Below, piece after piece: positions 1 through 10,452 of a stretch of 64,000 nucleotides of DNA (the stretch's first letter is position 1; each line of letters starts with the position of its first letter). Source of the stretch: Pseudomonas sp. (GTDB lineage: Bacteria; Pseudomonadota; Gammaproteobacteria; Pseudomonadales; Pseudomonadaceae); the NCBI GenBank assembly GCA_030656145.1, contig JAUSOF010000033.1, positions 175,421-239,420 of the forward strand. Reading direction: 5' to 3'. The notes under the pieces are model-generated. The model was not told the origin of the DNA. It saw only the letters and a list, made by a program, of their open reading frames with translations, and did no database searches. The translations under genes were made by a program, and so were the position numbers.

Positions 1-315
1 GATACCCATGCGCACCCTATAGAGCGCCCGCTGGCACGGATCAGCAGAATCAAACGGCGTGCGGGCGACTATGATCCAGAAGAAGAAAAAACCTACACCG
101 CACGCCCGGTAATCCAGCTGGATATCTGCATGGGTGAAGCGTTGCGTTCAATAGAAGTGAACTTGACCGACCGCAGTGCATTCCAATACCCGTTATTGAT
201 CGGCTCTGAAGCGCTAAAACGATTCAGTGCACTGGTCGACCCAAGCCTAAAATACGCAGCAGGGAAACCTGGCTGCACCCCTGACGCAAACGTTGGCGCC
301 ACCCCTAATGAGTAA
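1..315 (+). CDS. ATP-dependent zinc protease / retropepsin-like family protein (PF05618-type), C-terminal part, truncated by window start
   Basis: Open frame from base 1 (DTHAHPIERPLARISRIKRRAGDYDPEEEKTYTARPVIQLDICMGEALRSIEVNLTDRSAFQYPLLIGSEAL...); position immediately upstream of the 7TM-transglutaminase and RimK-like genes. Confidence 0.75.
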   Translation, partial: DTHAHPIERPLARISRIKRRAGDYDPEEEKTYTARPVIQLDICMGEALRSIEVNLTDRSAFQYPLLIGSEALKRFSALVDPSLKYAAGKPGCTPDANVGATPNE

Positions 316-320
316 TACCT

Positions 321-1847
321 ATGCGCTCTCTTAACCTGCATCTGAAAGTCCTGATTACGCTCCTGGTGGGTTTGGGCATTCTGATTACGGCCTACCAGAT
401 TTTCATTCTGGGTATTCCGCTAACCGAAGATGAAACCGATGACCTGTGGAATATCGACGCCAGAGTCGAGTTCCAGGCCAGCCCGCGCGAGCCGGTCAAG
501 CTGCAAATGTTCGTGCCACCCCTGAATCAGGACTACGTCAGCCTTAACGAGAGCTTCATCTCCAACAATTATGGCGTGAGCATCAATCGCGCCAATGGTA
601 ATCGCAAGGTCACCTGGTCTGCCCGCCGCGCCAACGGCAAACAAACCCTTTACTACCGGCTGGTATTAACCAAACGCTACAGTGGCGAACAAGCCAAAAG
701 CACGGGGCCGATTTTCCGCGACAGCATCCCAGTGGAAGGTGCCGAGAAGATTGCCGCTGAAGCCCTGCTCGCGCCAATCCGCCAGCACTCTGCCGACGTA
801 GAAACCTTCATCAGCGAGACCATTAAGCGGGTTAGCAACGTCAACGACGACAACGTCAAACTGTTGCTGGGCGGCGATGCCTCCACTGCAAACAAAGCCA
901 ATGCCATCGAACTGCTGCTGTCCATTGCCCATGTACCAATGGAGCGCGTGCACACCGTACGCCTCGCTGCCGATATCCAGCAAAGCCCTGAGCTTTGGCT
1001 ACGCAGTTTCAACGGTGAAAAATGGCTCTACTTCAACCCCGAATCCGGCCAGCAAGGCATGCCTACAGACCGCCTGATCTGGTGGGTCGGCGATGAAAGC
1101 CTGGTCACGCTTGAGGGCGGCAAGCAGGCGCAAGTCAATTTCACCCTGAGCAACAGCGAGATGAACGCCATCCGCCTGGCCAAACTGACTGACGAAAACA
1201 CCGACGCCGACTTCCTTGAGTACTCCCTCTACGGCCTGCCGCTTTCTACCCAGCAGACCTTCCAGATCATGATGGTGATCCCCATCGGCGTGCTGGTGAT
1301 CCTGATCCTGCGCAACCTTGGCGGCCTGCAAACCCTGGGGACATTTACGCCGGTACTGATTGCCTTGGCTTTCCGTGAAACCCAGCTGGGCTTCGGCATC
1401 ATCCTGTTCACGATCATTACCGCCCTGGGCCTGTCATTACGCTCCTACCTCGAACACCTGAAGCTACAAATGCTGCCCAGATTGTCAGTGGTCTTGACCT
1501 TTGTGGTGGTACTGATCGCGGTAATCAGCCTGCTCAGCCATAAACTCGGCCTCGATCGCGGCCTCTCGGTGGCACTGTTCCCGATGGTAATTCTGACCAT
1601 GACCATCGAACGCCTGTCGATCACCTGGGAAGAGCGTGGCGGTGGTCATGCCTTCAAGGTCGCCATTGGCACCCTGGTAGCCGCAACCCTGGCTCACCTG
1701 CTGATGAGCGTGCCGCAGCTGACCTACTTCGTCTTCACCTTCCCGGCTGTACTGATGATCCTGGTGGGCTTCATGCTGGCGATGGGCCGTTATCGCGGCT
1801 ACCGCCTGACCGAACTTTTTCGCTTCAAAGCCTTCCTGAAGGATTGA
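321..1847 (+). CDS. Inactive transglutaminase fused to 7 transmembrane helices
   Basis: 508-aa ORF; N-terminal TM, periplasmic transglutaminase-like domain, C-terminal multi-TM block; conserved neighbourhood with RimK-like ligase. Confidence 0.85.
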   Translation: MRSLNLHLKVLITLLVGLGILITAYQIFILGIPLTEDETDDLWNIDARVEFQASPREPVKLQMFVPPLNQDYVSLNESFISNNYGVSINRANGNRKVTWSARRANGKQTLYYRLVLTKRYSGEQAKSTGPIFRDSIPVEGAEKIAAEALLAPIRQHSADVETFISETIKRVSNVNDDNVKLLLGGDASTANKANAIELLLSIAHVPMERVHTVRLAADIQQSPELWLRSFNGEKWLYFNPESGQQGMPTDRLIWWVGDESLVTLEGGKQAQVNFTLSNSEMNAIRLAKLTDENTDADFLEYSLYGLPLSTQQTFQIMMVIPIGVLVILILRNLGGLQTLGTFTPVLIALAFRETQLGFGIILFTIITALGLSLRSYLEHLKLQMLPRLSVVLTFVVVLIAVISLLSHKLGLDRGLSVALFPMVILTMTIERLSITWEERGGGHAFKVAIGTLVAATLAHLLMSVPQLTYFVFTFPAVLMILVGFMLAMGRYRGYRLTELFRFKAFLKD

Positions 1848-1850
1848 GCA

Positions 1851-2837
1851 ATGCTAGGTCTCTGGAAAACATGGAAGGCCCTTGAAGCCAAAGGCATCAT
1901 GGGCATCAACCGACGCAATGCGGACTACGTGCTGAAGTACAACAAGCGCAACCTGTATCCGATTGTCGATGACAAGATCATCACCAAGGAACGCGCCATC
2001 GCAGCCGGTATCGATGTACCGGAAATGTATGGCGTGATCGAGACTGAAAAAGGTATCGATAAGCTGCGCGAGATCATCGGCGACCGCCCGGACTTCGTGG
2101 TCAAGCCAGCGCAAGGTGCTGGCGGTGACGGCATTCTGGTCATCGCCGACCGCTTTGAAGACAAGTACAGGACGGTCTCTGGCAAAATCATCAGCCACGA
2201 GGAAATTGAACACCAGATTTCCAGCATCCTCACCGGCCTTTATTCACTGGGCGGTCACCGTGACCGCGCACTGATCGAGTACCGTGTAACCCCCGACCCG
2301 ATCTTCAAGAGCATCAGCTACGAAGGTGTGCCTGACATTCGCATCATTGTGCTGATGGGCTACCCGGTGATGGCCATGCTCCGCCTGCCGACCCGCCAGT
2401 CCGGCGGCAAGGCCAACCTGCACCAGGGCGCCATTGGTGTGGGCGTAGATCTGGCTACCGGCGTGACCCTGCGCGGCACCTGGCTGAACAATAAAATCAG
2501 CAAGCACCCCGATACCACCAACTCGGTGGACGGCGTTCAGCTACCCAACTGGGATGGCTTTATGAAGCTTGCCGCAGGCTGCTATGAATTGTGCGGCCTC
2601 GGCTATATCGGTGTGGACATGGTTCTCGATCAGGAGAAAGGTCCACTGATTCTCGAGCTCAACGCGCGCCCCGGCCTGAATATTCAGATCGCCAACGACT
2701 GCGGCCTTACCCACCGCACCCACGCGGTAGAAGCGCGACTGGCCGAACTGGCGAAAAAAGGCATAACCGAGACTCCGGAAGAACGCATGCGTTTTTCCCA
2801 GACGCTGTTTGGCCACGTCCCGAAAGCTGATAGCTGA
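1851..2837 (+). CDS. Alpha-L-glutamate ligase-like (RimK-related ATP-grasp) protein
   Basis: 328-aa ORF with ATP-grasp features (FVVKPAQGAGGDGILVI, LILELNARPGLNIQIAN); 3 nt after previous gene. Confidence 0.88.
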   Translation: MLGLWKTWKALEAKGIMGINRRNADYVLKYNKRNLYPIVDDKIITKERAIAAGIDVPEMYGVIETEKGIDKLREIIGDRPDFVVKPAQGAGGDGILVIADRFEDKYRTVSGKIISHEEIEHQISSILTGLYSLGGHRDRALIEYRVTPDPIFKSISYEGVPDIRIIVLMGYPVMAMLRLPTRQSGGKANLHQGAIGVGVDLATGVTLRGTWLNNKISKHPDTTNSVDGVQLPNWDGFMKLAAGCYELCGLGYIGVDMVLDQEKGPLILELNARPGLNIQIANDCGLTHRTHAVEARLAELAKKGITETPEERMRFSQTLFGHVPKADS

Positions 2838-2907
2838 ACCAAAGAGTCTGCCTGTTTTAGCGCTGCTGACGCCGAAACTGACCACACTAAAAGCGCGTAA
2901 CAATCTG

Positions 2908-2944
2908 AATGCCGCTCACGCTAAACACGTGAGCGGCATTTTTA
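2908..2944 (+). terminator. Rho-independent terminator
   Basis: AATGCCGCTCACG-N7-CGTGAGCGGCATT followed by TTTT, just after the RimK-like gene. Confidence 0.8.
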
Positions 2945-3148
2945 TGCACAGCCTATTAATTGCGGGAAGATAGGCTAGCCAGGCAGAACAACGGCGCGCC
3001 CGCTACACCCCCATGCCCCAGGTAACCCGTAACGCTTTTGAGTCGAAGCTTCCGACGCCTCAGCCACCCGACAAACATGTAATCAACGCAAAAGGTTGGC
3101 CACGAACAAGCACTTTAATCACCGGCCAGGAACAACAGGCAATCGCCC

Positions 3149-3502
3149 TCAGCTACCGCGGTAGGTGGAATAGCTGTAGGGGGAAATCAGCAGCGGCACG
3201 TGGTAGTGCTCCTGGCTGGCATCGATGCCGAAGCGCAGCACCACCACATCCAGAAAGGCCGGCTCAGGCAGAGCAACGCCACGGGCGCGGTAGTAATCAC
3301 CCGCATGAAAATGCAGCTGATAGACGCCCGAGCGGTAATCATCGCCCTGCAGCACCGGCGCATCACAGCGGCCATCGCTATTGGTCAACACGCTGCCAAG
3401 CAGCTCTAATCGAGCGCCTTCGACCCGGTACAGCTCAACCTTCAGATCGCTGCCAGGGCAGCCGTGCGCGGCATCTAGAACATGTGTAGTCAATCGTCCC
3501 AT
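3149..3502 (-). CDS. uraH: 5-hydroxyisourate hydrolase (transthyretin-like)
   Basis: 117 aa; [18 protein letters not shown]-terminus and C-terminal [11 protein letters not shown] signature. Confidence 0.95.
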   Translation of the reverse strand: MGRLTTHVLDAAHGCPGSDLKVELYRVEGARLELLGSVLTNSDGRCDAPVLQGDDYRSGVYQLHFHAGDYYRARGVALPEPAFLDVVVLRFGIDASQEHYHVPLLISPYSYSTYRGS

Positions 3503-3653
3503 CGCTTAAGGGCGTCTACGCTGAGCACAAGCCCAGGCAGGCACCACACCTCCTCTACTTGTTGTGAATTCGACAGATTTTTCAGGCTTTGGCGGCCTTG
3601 ACCTGCGGCAGCATAGCATGTCGAAAAAATATATAAGACAATCTTTAACTTAG

Positions 3654-3663
3654 TTGTACACAA
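3654..3663. promoter_or_regulatory. TTGTACACAA motif (purine-region operator candidate) upstream of uraH
   Basis: TTGT-N2-ACAA; recurs at purine promoters in this window. Confidence 0.5.
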
Positions 3664-3833
3664 TAACAGCGGCCTTCAACCCGCACAGCTGCCACCCGCT
3701 TGCCAGGGAACAAAGCCGAGCAGAAACGCGCAAACCCGTACATTCCAGATAAAACATCTGGCCTGGGTATTTTGCTGAAGCGGTGTGTTTTTACAAAATA
3801 AGCAAATTTTCGATTTACAAAATACAATGCACT

Positions 3834-3843
3834 TTGTATACAA
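3834..3843. promoter_or_regulatory. TTGTATACAA perfect palindrome upstream of puuE
   Basis: Perfect 10-bp palindrome. Confidence 0.6.
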
Positions 3844-3917
3844 TTGATCCATCGCGGCTAGCCACCCTACCCAGGGCCAACCCAGTACCCGCAACAATGC
3901 CAAAAAGGAAGACTGCA

Positions 3918-4862
3918 GTGAGCGCTGACTACCCACGCGACCTGATCGGTTACGCCAACAACCCGCCCCACCCGCACTGGCCGAATGATGCGCGCATCGC
4001 CCTGTCGTTTGTTCTCAATTACGAGGAAGGCGGCGAGCGCAACGTGCTGCACGGCGACAAGGAATCCGAGGCGTTTCTCTCCGAGATGGTTTCCGCGCAG
4101 CCGCTGCAAGGCCAGCGCAACCTGTGCATGGAATCGCTCTACGAGTATGGCAGCCGTGCCGGCGTCTGGCGTTTGCTCAACCTGTTCCAGAAACACAACA
4201 TCCCGCTGACCATCTTCGCCGTGGCCATGGCCGCGCAGCGTCACCCGGATGCGATCAAGGCGATGGTCGCCGCCGGTCACGAGATCTGCAGCCACGGCTA
4301 CCGCTGGATCGACTACCAGAACATGGATGAGGCCCAGGAGCGCGAGCATATGCTCGAAGCCATCCGCATCCTCACCGAACTGACTGGCCAGCGTCCGCAG
4401 GGTTGGTACACCGGTCGTACCGGCCCGAACACCCGCCGCCTGGTGCGCGAGGAAGGCGGCTTCCTGTATGACAGCGACACCTACGACGATGACCTGCCCT
4501 ACTGGGACCCGGCCAGCAGCGCAGCCAAACCGCACCTGGTGATTCCTTACACCCTGGACACCAACGACATGCGCTTCACCCAGGTGCAGGGTTTCAACAA
4601 GGGTGATGACTTCTTCGAATACCTGAAAGACGCCTTCGATGTGCTCTACGCCGAAGGTGTGGCTGGCGCGCCGAAGATGCTGTCGATCGGCATGCACTGC
4701 CGCCTGCTTGGCCGTCCGGCGCGTCTGGCGTCACTGGCGCGCTTCCTTGAATACGTGCAGAGCCACGAAAAAGTCTGGTGCGCACGCCGCGTCGACATCG
4801 CCCAACACTGGTACGCGACCCATCCGTTGCACGATCAGCCGTCCAAGGAGAGCTCGAAATGA
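3918..4862 (+). CDS. puuE: Allantoinase PuuE (polysaccharide-deacetylase-type)
   Basis: MSADYPRDLIGYANNPPHPHWPNDARIALSFVLNYEEGGE...; GTG start with AAGGAAG RBS preferred over the far-upstream ATG of the ORF track. Confidence 0.93.
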   Translation: MSADYPRDLIGYANNPPHPHWPNDARIALSFVLNYEEGGERNVLHGDKESEAFLSEMVSAQPLQGQRNLCMESLYEYGSRAGVWRLLNLFQKHNIPLTIFAVAMAAQRHPDAIKAMVAAGHEICSHGYRWIDYQNMDEAQEREHMLEAIRILTELTGQRPQGWYTGRTGPNTRRLVREEGGFLYDSDTYDDDLPYWDPASSAAKPHLVIPYTLDTNDMRFTQVQGFNKGDDFFEYLKDAFDVLYAEGVAGAPKMLSIGMHCRLLGRPARLASLARFLEYVQSHEKVWCARRVDIAQHWYATHPLHDQPSKESSK

Positions 4863-5374
4863 GCCGTTTTCAAACCCTGACCCCGTCCCGTTTGAGCCGT
4901 GAAGACTTCGTCAACGTCTTCGCCGACATCTACGAGCACTCGCCCTGGGTCGCCGAAAAGGCGTTTGACCTGGGCCAGGACGAAACCATTAACGAAATCA
5001 ACGGCCTGCATCAGCGCATGGCCGACCTGTTGTTCAGTGCCAGCCATGCGACGCAGCTGGCATTGATCAATGCTCACCCGGACCTGGCCGGTAAGGCAGC
5101 CGTACGCGGTGAGTTGACCGCCTCTTCGACGTCGGAGCAGGCTGGTGCGGGCATTCACGCCTGTACCGCAGAAGAGTTCGCCCGCTTTACCGAACTGAAC
5201 GATGCCTACAAAGCCAAGTTCGGCTTCCCCTTCATCATGGCGGTGAAAGGCAGCAATCGGCACCAGATCCTGGCGGCCTTCGAGGAGCGAATTCACAACT
5301 CCCCGGAGCAGGAATTCGCCTGCGCCCTGGCCGAGATCAACAAGATTGCGCTGCTGCGCTTGCAGCAGCTTTAG
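4859..5374 (+). CDS. uraD: 2-oxo-4-hydroxy-4-carboxy-5-ureidoimidazoline (OHCU) decarboxylase
   Basis: MSRFQTLTPSRLSREDFVNVFADIYEHSPWVAEKAF; ATGA overlap with puuE. Confidence 0.93.
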   Translation: MSRFQTLTPSRLSREDFVNVFADIYEHSPWVAEKAFDLGQDETINEINGLHQRMADLLFSASHATQLALINAHPDLAGKAAVRGELTASSTSEQAGAGIHACTAEEFARFTELNDAYKAKFGFPFIMAVKGSNRHQILAAFEERIHNSPEQEFACALAEINKIALLRLQQL

Positions 5375-5425
5375 GCCGCAAGCCCACCGCCCTCTCCTAA
5401 CGCCATCATCTAAGGCAGACATTCC

Positions 5426-6418
5426 ATGAAAGCTTACGCCGTACCCTTTGAGAAATACGTCAACCTGGCCGACGCCCGCCTGGGCACCCAGGCCATCTCG
5501 GTTACCGACGACTGGTTCGCCGACGTTAACCGTCTGTTCCAGCCGACCCCGGCCGTATGGAAGGAGGGCGTGTTCGATGACAACGGCAAGTGGATGGATG
5601 GCTGGGAGTCACGCCGCAAGCGCTTCGAAGGTTACGACAGCGCGGTGATCCGCCTGGGCGTAGCAGGTTCGATCAAGGGTGTGGACATCGACACCAGCTT
5701 CTTCACCGGCAACTTCCCACCGTCGGCGTCCCTAGAAGGCTGCTTTGTCGCCGCAGGCGACCCGACCGACGCCACCGAGTGGACTGAAGTGCTGGCCGCA
5801 GTCGAACTGCAGGGCAACAGCCACCACTACCATGAAATTGCCGATGCACAGGCCTTCACCCACCTGCGCTTCAACATCTACCCAGACGGCGGCGTCGCCC
5901 GTCTGCGCGTCTACGGCGTGCCGTTCCGCGACTGGTCTAACGTAGGTGACAACGAAGAAGTTGACCTGGCTTGCGCACTGAATGGCGGTCGCGCCCTGGC
6001 TTGTTCGGACGAACACTTCGGACGTATGAGCAACATCCTCAATCCGGGCCGTGGTATCAACATGGGCGATGGTTGGGAAACTGCGCGTCGCCGTACCCCC
6101 GGTAACGACTGGGTGATCGTCGCCCTCGGCCATCCGGGCGAGATCGAACGCATCGTCGTCGACACCCTGCACTTCAAAGGCAACTACCCGGACAGCTGCT
6201 CGATCCAGGCGGCCTTCGTCAAAGGCGGTACCGACAGCCAGATCGAGACCCAGAGCCTGTTCTGGCGCGAACTGCTGCCAAGCCAGAAGCTTTCGATGCA
6301 CGCCGAGCACGAGTTCAGCGAGCAGATCAAGGCGCTGGGCACGATTACCCACGTACGGGTGAACGTATTCCCGGACGGTGGTATCAGCCGTCTGCGTCTG
6401 TTCGGAAAAATCAAGTAA
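5426..6418 (+). CDS. alc: Allantoicase
   Basis: 330-aa ORF with duplicated allantoicase repeat (GWESRRKR / [19 protein letters not shown] / [11 protein letters not shown]). Confidence 0.95.
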   Translation: MKAYAVPFEKYVNLADARLGTQAISVTDDWFADVNRLFQPTPAVWKEGVFDDNGKWMDGWESRRKRFEGYDSAVIRLGVAGSIKGVDIDTSFFTGNFPPSASLEGCFVAAGDPTDATEWTEVLAAVELQGNSHHYHEIADAQAFTHLRFNIYPDGGVARLRVYGVPFRDWSNVGDNEEVDLACALNGGRALACSDEHFGRMSNILNPGRGINMGDGWETARRRTPGNDWVIVALGHPGEIERIVVDTLHFKGNYPDSCSIQAAFVKGGTDSQIETQSLFWRELLPSQKLSMHAEHEFSEQIKALGTITHVRVNVFPDGGISRLRLFGKIK

Positions 6419-6420
6419 CC

Positions 6421-6510
6421 GTAGGAGCCAGCTTGCTGTGGTCCGGCACTCCGGCGATCAATATCTGAAAGGATCGCCAGCAAGGACTCAGCCGTCCGCC
6501 TGGCTCCTAC
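6421..6510. repeat. REP-like imperfect palindrome
   Basis: GTAGGAGCCA at 6421-6430 and reverse complement TGGCTCCTAC at 6501-6510, with inner partial pairing (GCTTGCTG/CAGCAAG). Confidence 0.75.
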
Positions 6511-6551
6511 ACAAACGCACACGCAACCGAACTCAAAAACAGAAGACCCAC

Positions 6552-7055
6552 ATGCGCACATTGATCATCGAGCCGTTAAGCAAAGAAGCCTTCGCCCCCT
6601 TTGGTGACGTTATCGAAACCGAAGGCAGCGAATTCTTCATGATCAACAATGGCTCCACGCGCCGCTATCACAAACTGGCCACGGTCGAGACCGCACAGCC
6701 AGAGGATAAGGCGATCATCAGCATTTTCAGTGCCGAGGCGCTGGAGATGCCGCTGACCATTCGCATGCTGGAGCGTCACCCGCTGGGCAGTCAGGCGTTT
6801 ATTCCGCTGCTCGGCAACCCCTTTCTGATTGTGGTCGCGCCAGTTGGCGATGCACCTGAATCGGAGTTGGTCCGCGCCTTCCGCAGCAACGGCAGGCAGG
6901 GCATTAATTACCATCGCGGCGTCTGGCACCACCCGGTGCTGACGATCGAAAAGCGGGATGACTTCCTGGTGGTTGATCGCAGTGGTTCTGGCAACAACTG
7001 TGATGAGCATTTCTTTAGCGACGAGGAACAACTGCTCCTCGCCCCCCACCAATAA
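6552..7055 (+). CDS. allA: Ureidoglycolate lyase
   Basis: MRTLIIEPLSKEAFAPFGDVIETEGSEFFMINNGSTRRYHKLA; ATG within longer ORF. Confidence 0.93.
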   Translation: MRTLIIEPLSKEAFAPFGDVIETEGSEFFMINNGSTRRYHKLATVETAQPEDKAIISIFSAEALEMPLTIRMLERHPLGSQAFIPLLGNPFLIVVAPVGDAPESELVRAFRSNGRQGINYHRGVWHHPVLTIEKRDDFLVVDRSGSGNNCDEHFFSDEEQLLLAPHQ

Positions 7056-7103
7056 GAGAAGCCCAGGAGACCGGCGTGCCGGCACTGGGGAGAGGTACTG
7101 ATA

Positions 7104-8348
7104 ATGGAAGCGCATTTTACTGAGTGGCTGAACCTGGGTATCCGCTGGATCCATATGATCACCGGCATCGCCTGGATCGGCGCATCGTTCTATTTCGTCT
7201 GGCTGGAAAACAACCTCAACCGTTCCAATCCACGCGAGGGGCTGGCCGGCGACCTCTGGGCGATCCATGGTGGCGGCATCTACCACCTGGAAAAATACAA
7301 ACTGGCTCCACCACAAATGCCGGAAAACCTGCACTGGTTCAAATGGGAGGCTTACGCCACCTGGCTGTCAGGCGTGGCCCTGATGCTGGTGGTCTACTAC
7401 CTCAATCCGAGTCTTTACCTGGTCAAGCCCGGTATTGATCTGGCGCCGGGAATGGCCATTGCCATCGGTTTCGGCTCAATGATTGTGGGCTATATGGCCT
7501 ACCACCTTCTCTGCAATTCGGCTCTGGGCAAGCGCCCGGCCCTGCTCGGCGCCGTGCTGTTCGTCTTGCTGATCGCTGCAGCCTATGGCTTCAACCTGAT
7601 TTTCAGCGGTCGCGCGGCCTATATCCATGTCGGTGCGATCATTGGCACCATCATGGTCGGCAATGTGTTCTTCACCATCATGCCCGCCCAGCGCGCACTG
7701 GTTAAGGCCATCGAAAACAACACCACCCCCGACCCAAGCCTGCCGGCCAAAGGCCTGTTGCGTTCGCGCCACAACAACTACTTCACATTGCCGGTGCTGT
7801 TCATCATGATCAGCAACCACTTCCCGAGCACCTACGGCAGCCAATACAACTGGCTGATCCTGGCGGGCATCGCGATGCTGGCGGTACTGGTGCGCCACTA
7901 CTTCAACACCCGCCACGACAGCAACAAATACGTCTGGACCCTGCCTGCCGCCGCCCTGGGCATGATCTGCCTGGCGTTTGTCACCGGCCCGCAAATGAAG
8001 TCGAAAGCGACCGCCGCACCCCAGACCGTCGAGCAGGCAGCAACCGCACAGATGGTTGAGCCGACTGCCCCCGCTGGCACTGCTACTGGCGACTTTGCCC
8101 AGGTCAACAGCGTGATTCAGGAACGCTGCAGCGTGTGCCACTCGGCCACACCGAGCAGCCCGATGTTCAGCGCGGCGCCTGCCGGCTTCATGCTCGACAC
8201 GCCGGAGCAGATCAAGGCCCAGGCCGCGAAGATCCATGCCCAGACCGTCGCCTCGCAGATCATGCCGCTGGGCAACATCACCCAGATGACCCAGGAAGAA
8301 CGTGACTTGATCGGCACCTGGATCGCCCAAGGCGCGCAGCTCGACTGA
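7104..8348 (+). CDS. puuD: Urate hydroxylase PuuD (membrane urate oxidase with C-terminal cytochrome c domain)
   Basis: Multi-TM N-terminal domain, C-terminal CSVCH haem-binding motif. Confidence 0.92.
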   Translation: MEAHFTEWLNLGIRWIHMITGIAWIGASFYFVWLENNLNRSNPREGLAGDLWAIHGGGIYHLEKYKLAPPQMPENLHWFKWEAYATWLSGVALMLVVYYLNPSLYLVKPGIDLAPGMAIAIGFGSMIVGYMAYHLLCNSALGKRPALLGAVLFVLLIAAAYGFNLIFSGRAAYIHVGAIIGTIMVGNVFFTIMPAQRALVKAIENNTTPDPSLPAKGLLRSRHNNYFTLPVLFIMISNHFPSTYGSQYNWLILAGIAMLAVLVRHYFNTRHDSNKYVWTLPAAALGMICLAFVTGPQMKSKATAAPQTVEQAATAQMVEPTAPAGTATGDFAQVNSVIQERCSVCHSATPSSPMFSAAPAGFMLDTPEQIKAQAAKIHAQTVASQIMPLGNITQMTQEERDLIGTWIAQGAQLD

Positions 8349-8382
8349 GAGGGGCTGACAAGTACTGCAGACCCTTTCACCC

Positions 8383-8418
8383 GAAGCCGCTCACTCACCT
8401 AGAGTGAGCGGCTTTTTT
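8383..8418 (+). terminator. Rho-independent terminator
   Basis: GCCGCTCACTC-N5-GAGTGAGCGGC followed by TTTTTT. Confidence 0.85.
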
Positions 8419-8612
8419 GTGCCGGGGCCTGACAAAGCCGGGATCAAGACCTATCAAGTGGCAGCCAGCCATAGCGCAGTAAGCCTTGCAGGCAAACAAT
8501 TAAACCGCACACCACCGCGCCGCGCTCTGGAACAGGACTGGCACTGGACAACCGCTGCGGAAAGCCCGTTACAATGTCCGGCTTTTTGACCTCAAGCCCA
8601 TAAGGACAGCCC

Positions 8613-10163
8613 ATGATCGAAGCCACCTGGATCGCTTTCGCCTTCGTCATGGGCCTAGCCGTGCGTGGCATAGGTCTGCCGCCGCTGGTCGGCTATCTGG
8701 CCGCAGGATTCGCCCTCGCAACCTTTGGCGAACACGTGGGTGTAGGCCCACGCGACAGCGCCGCGCTGGAGCATATCGCCCACCTTGGCGTTCTCCTGCT
8801 GCTGTTTACCGTCGGCCTCAAGCTAAAACTTAGCAATCTGATCAAACGCGAAGTCATTGGCGGCGGCCTCCTGCACTTCACCATATCAAGCCTGATCTTC
8901 TTGCCGGCCATCCTGCTGATCCTCGACCTGCCTTGGCAAGAGGGGCTACTGCTAGCAATCGCCCTGTCGTTTTCCAGCACGGTGCTGGCGGCCAAAGTGC
9001 TGGAGGGCAAGCGCGAGCTGCGCGCCTTCCATGGCCGCGTGGCCATCGGCGTACTCATCATCCAGGACTTGCTCGCCCTGCTGGTGATGAGTCTGGCCAG
9101 CGGCGAAGTGCCTTCGGCCTGGGCCTTGCTTGTGTTCGCCCTGCCCCTTTTGCGCCCACTACTGTTCCGCCTGCTGGATGCCAGCGGCCACGAAGAGCTG
9201 ATGGTATTGCTCGGCCTGTTGCTGGCTCTGGTCGTGGGCGGCTACGGCTTTGAGTCGCTTGGACTCAGCTCTGAACTCGGTGCCCTGGCGTTTGGCGCCA
9301 TGCTGGCCAAACACCCGCGTGCCGGCGAACTGTCGAACTCGCTATGGAGTATCAAGGAAGTATTTCTGGTTGGTTTCTTCCTGCAGATCGGCATTGGTGG
9401 CCTACCGGATGCCGATGCCATGGTCTTCGCCCTGGTGATGTCACTGCTGCTGCCGCTCAAAGGTCTGCTGTTTTTCGGCCTATTCCTGATGTTCCGCCTG
9501 CGGGCGCGCAGCGCCTTTCTGAGTGGCGTCAGCCTGACCAACTACAGCGAGTTTGGCCTGATCGTGGCCAGTGTGGTGCTGCCGCAATGGCTCATCCCGC
9601 TGGCCATCACCGTAGCCCTGTCCTTCGTTATTTCCGCGCAACTGAACCGCTTTGCCCACCCGCTCTATGAGCGGCTGGCCAGGCGCCTGATCCCGCTGGA
9701 ACGCAACATCCGCCATCCTGACGAGCAGCCAGTCTCGCTCGACGATGCACAAATCCTGATCATGGGCATGGGCCGTACCGGCCGCGCCGCCTACGACCAC
9801 CTCAGTGAAAAGGGCTTCAAACTGTTCAGCCTCGACTCCGACCCAGTGATGATCGAGCTGAGCAGTAAAGCCGGACGCCGTGTGAAATTCGCCGATGGCG
9901 AAGACCAGATGTTCTGGCAGAACCTGGAAATGCCAGATGTCAAAGCGGTGATCCTCGCCATGAACGATGCCGAAGCTAAAATCATTTCCACTCAAAAACT
10001 ACGCGAACGCGGTTTCAAAGGCCTAATCGTTTCTCACGCCATGTATGAAGACATCGCCCAGCGCATCCAGGCCGCTGGAGCCGACCACACTTACCTGACC
10101 ATGAGCGAGGCCGGCAGCGGCCTTGCCGAACACGTCGCCCGCGACCTGCAAGCGCGCCACTGA
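8613..10163 (+). CDS. CPA2-family cation:proton antiporter with TrkA-N/NAD-binding domain (KefB/YbaL-like)
   Basis: 516 aa; multi-TM antiporter domain plus ILIMGMGRTGRAAYDHL nucleotide-binding motif. Confidence 0.88.
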   Translation: MIEATWIAFAFVMGLAVRGIGLPPLVGYLAAGFALATFGEHVGVGPRDSAALEHIAHLGVLLLLFTVGLKLKLSNLIKREVIGGGLLHFTISSLIFLPAILLILDLPWQEGLLLAIALSFSSTVLAAKVLEGKRELRAFHGRVAIGVLIIQDLLALLVMSLASGEVPSAWALLVFALPLLRPLLFRLLDASGHEELMVLLGLLLALVVGGYGFESLGLSSELGALAFGAMLAKHPRAGELSNSLWSIKEVFLVGFFLQIGIGGLPDADAMVFALVMSLLLPLKGLLFFGLFLMFRLRARSAFLSGVSLTNYSEFGLIVASVVLPQWLIPLAITVALSFVISAQLNRFAHPLYERLARRLIPLERNIRHPDEQPVSLDDAQILIMGMGRTGRAAYDHLSEKGFKLFSLDSDPVMIELSSKAGRRVKFADGEDQMFWQNLEMPDVKAVILAMNDAEAKIISTQKLRERGFKGLIVSHAMYEDIAQRIQAAGADHTYLTMSEAGSGLAEHVARDLQARH

Positions 10164-10452
10164 GCGGCGACAGTCATCCGGCGGGCTATCGCTGCGCTCC
10201 GGTGGAACGCCAATTACCTCGTGCAATCCGCGATTCGTAAGGTGTAACTCGCCGCAGGCTGTGCACCATTGATTATCGGCGCGGCACAAAAATGGCGTGC
10301 TCTCGCTGCGCTCCGAGCGGAGCGCCACCCGGCTCGTCCTGCGACCTGCACACAATCGCGACAGCGAAACCACCCGTAGGGCGTAAGCAATACGCCGTTC
10401 TCGGCGGCAATCAACTGCCAGCCAGGGCATCTGCTGTCCGCCAAGCCATTCA

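Noticed and set aside
3783-3917. ORF-track extension of allantoinase upstream to 3783
   Set aside because: Extension covers the putative operator TTGTATACAA; an AAGGAAG-preceded GTG at 3918 is a better start
10164-10450. Repeated TCGCTGCGCTCCG..GGAGCGCCA blocks before the permease as a possible CRISPR or mobile element
   Set aside because: Only two degenerate copies without regular spacing; resembles Pseudomonas dispersed intergenic repeats
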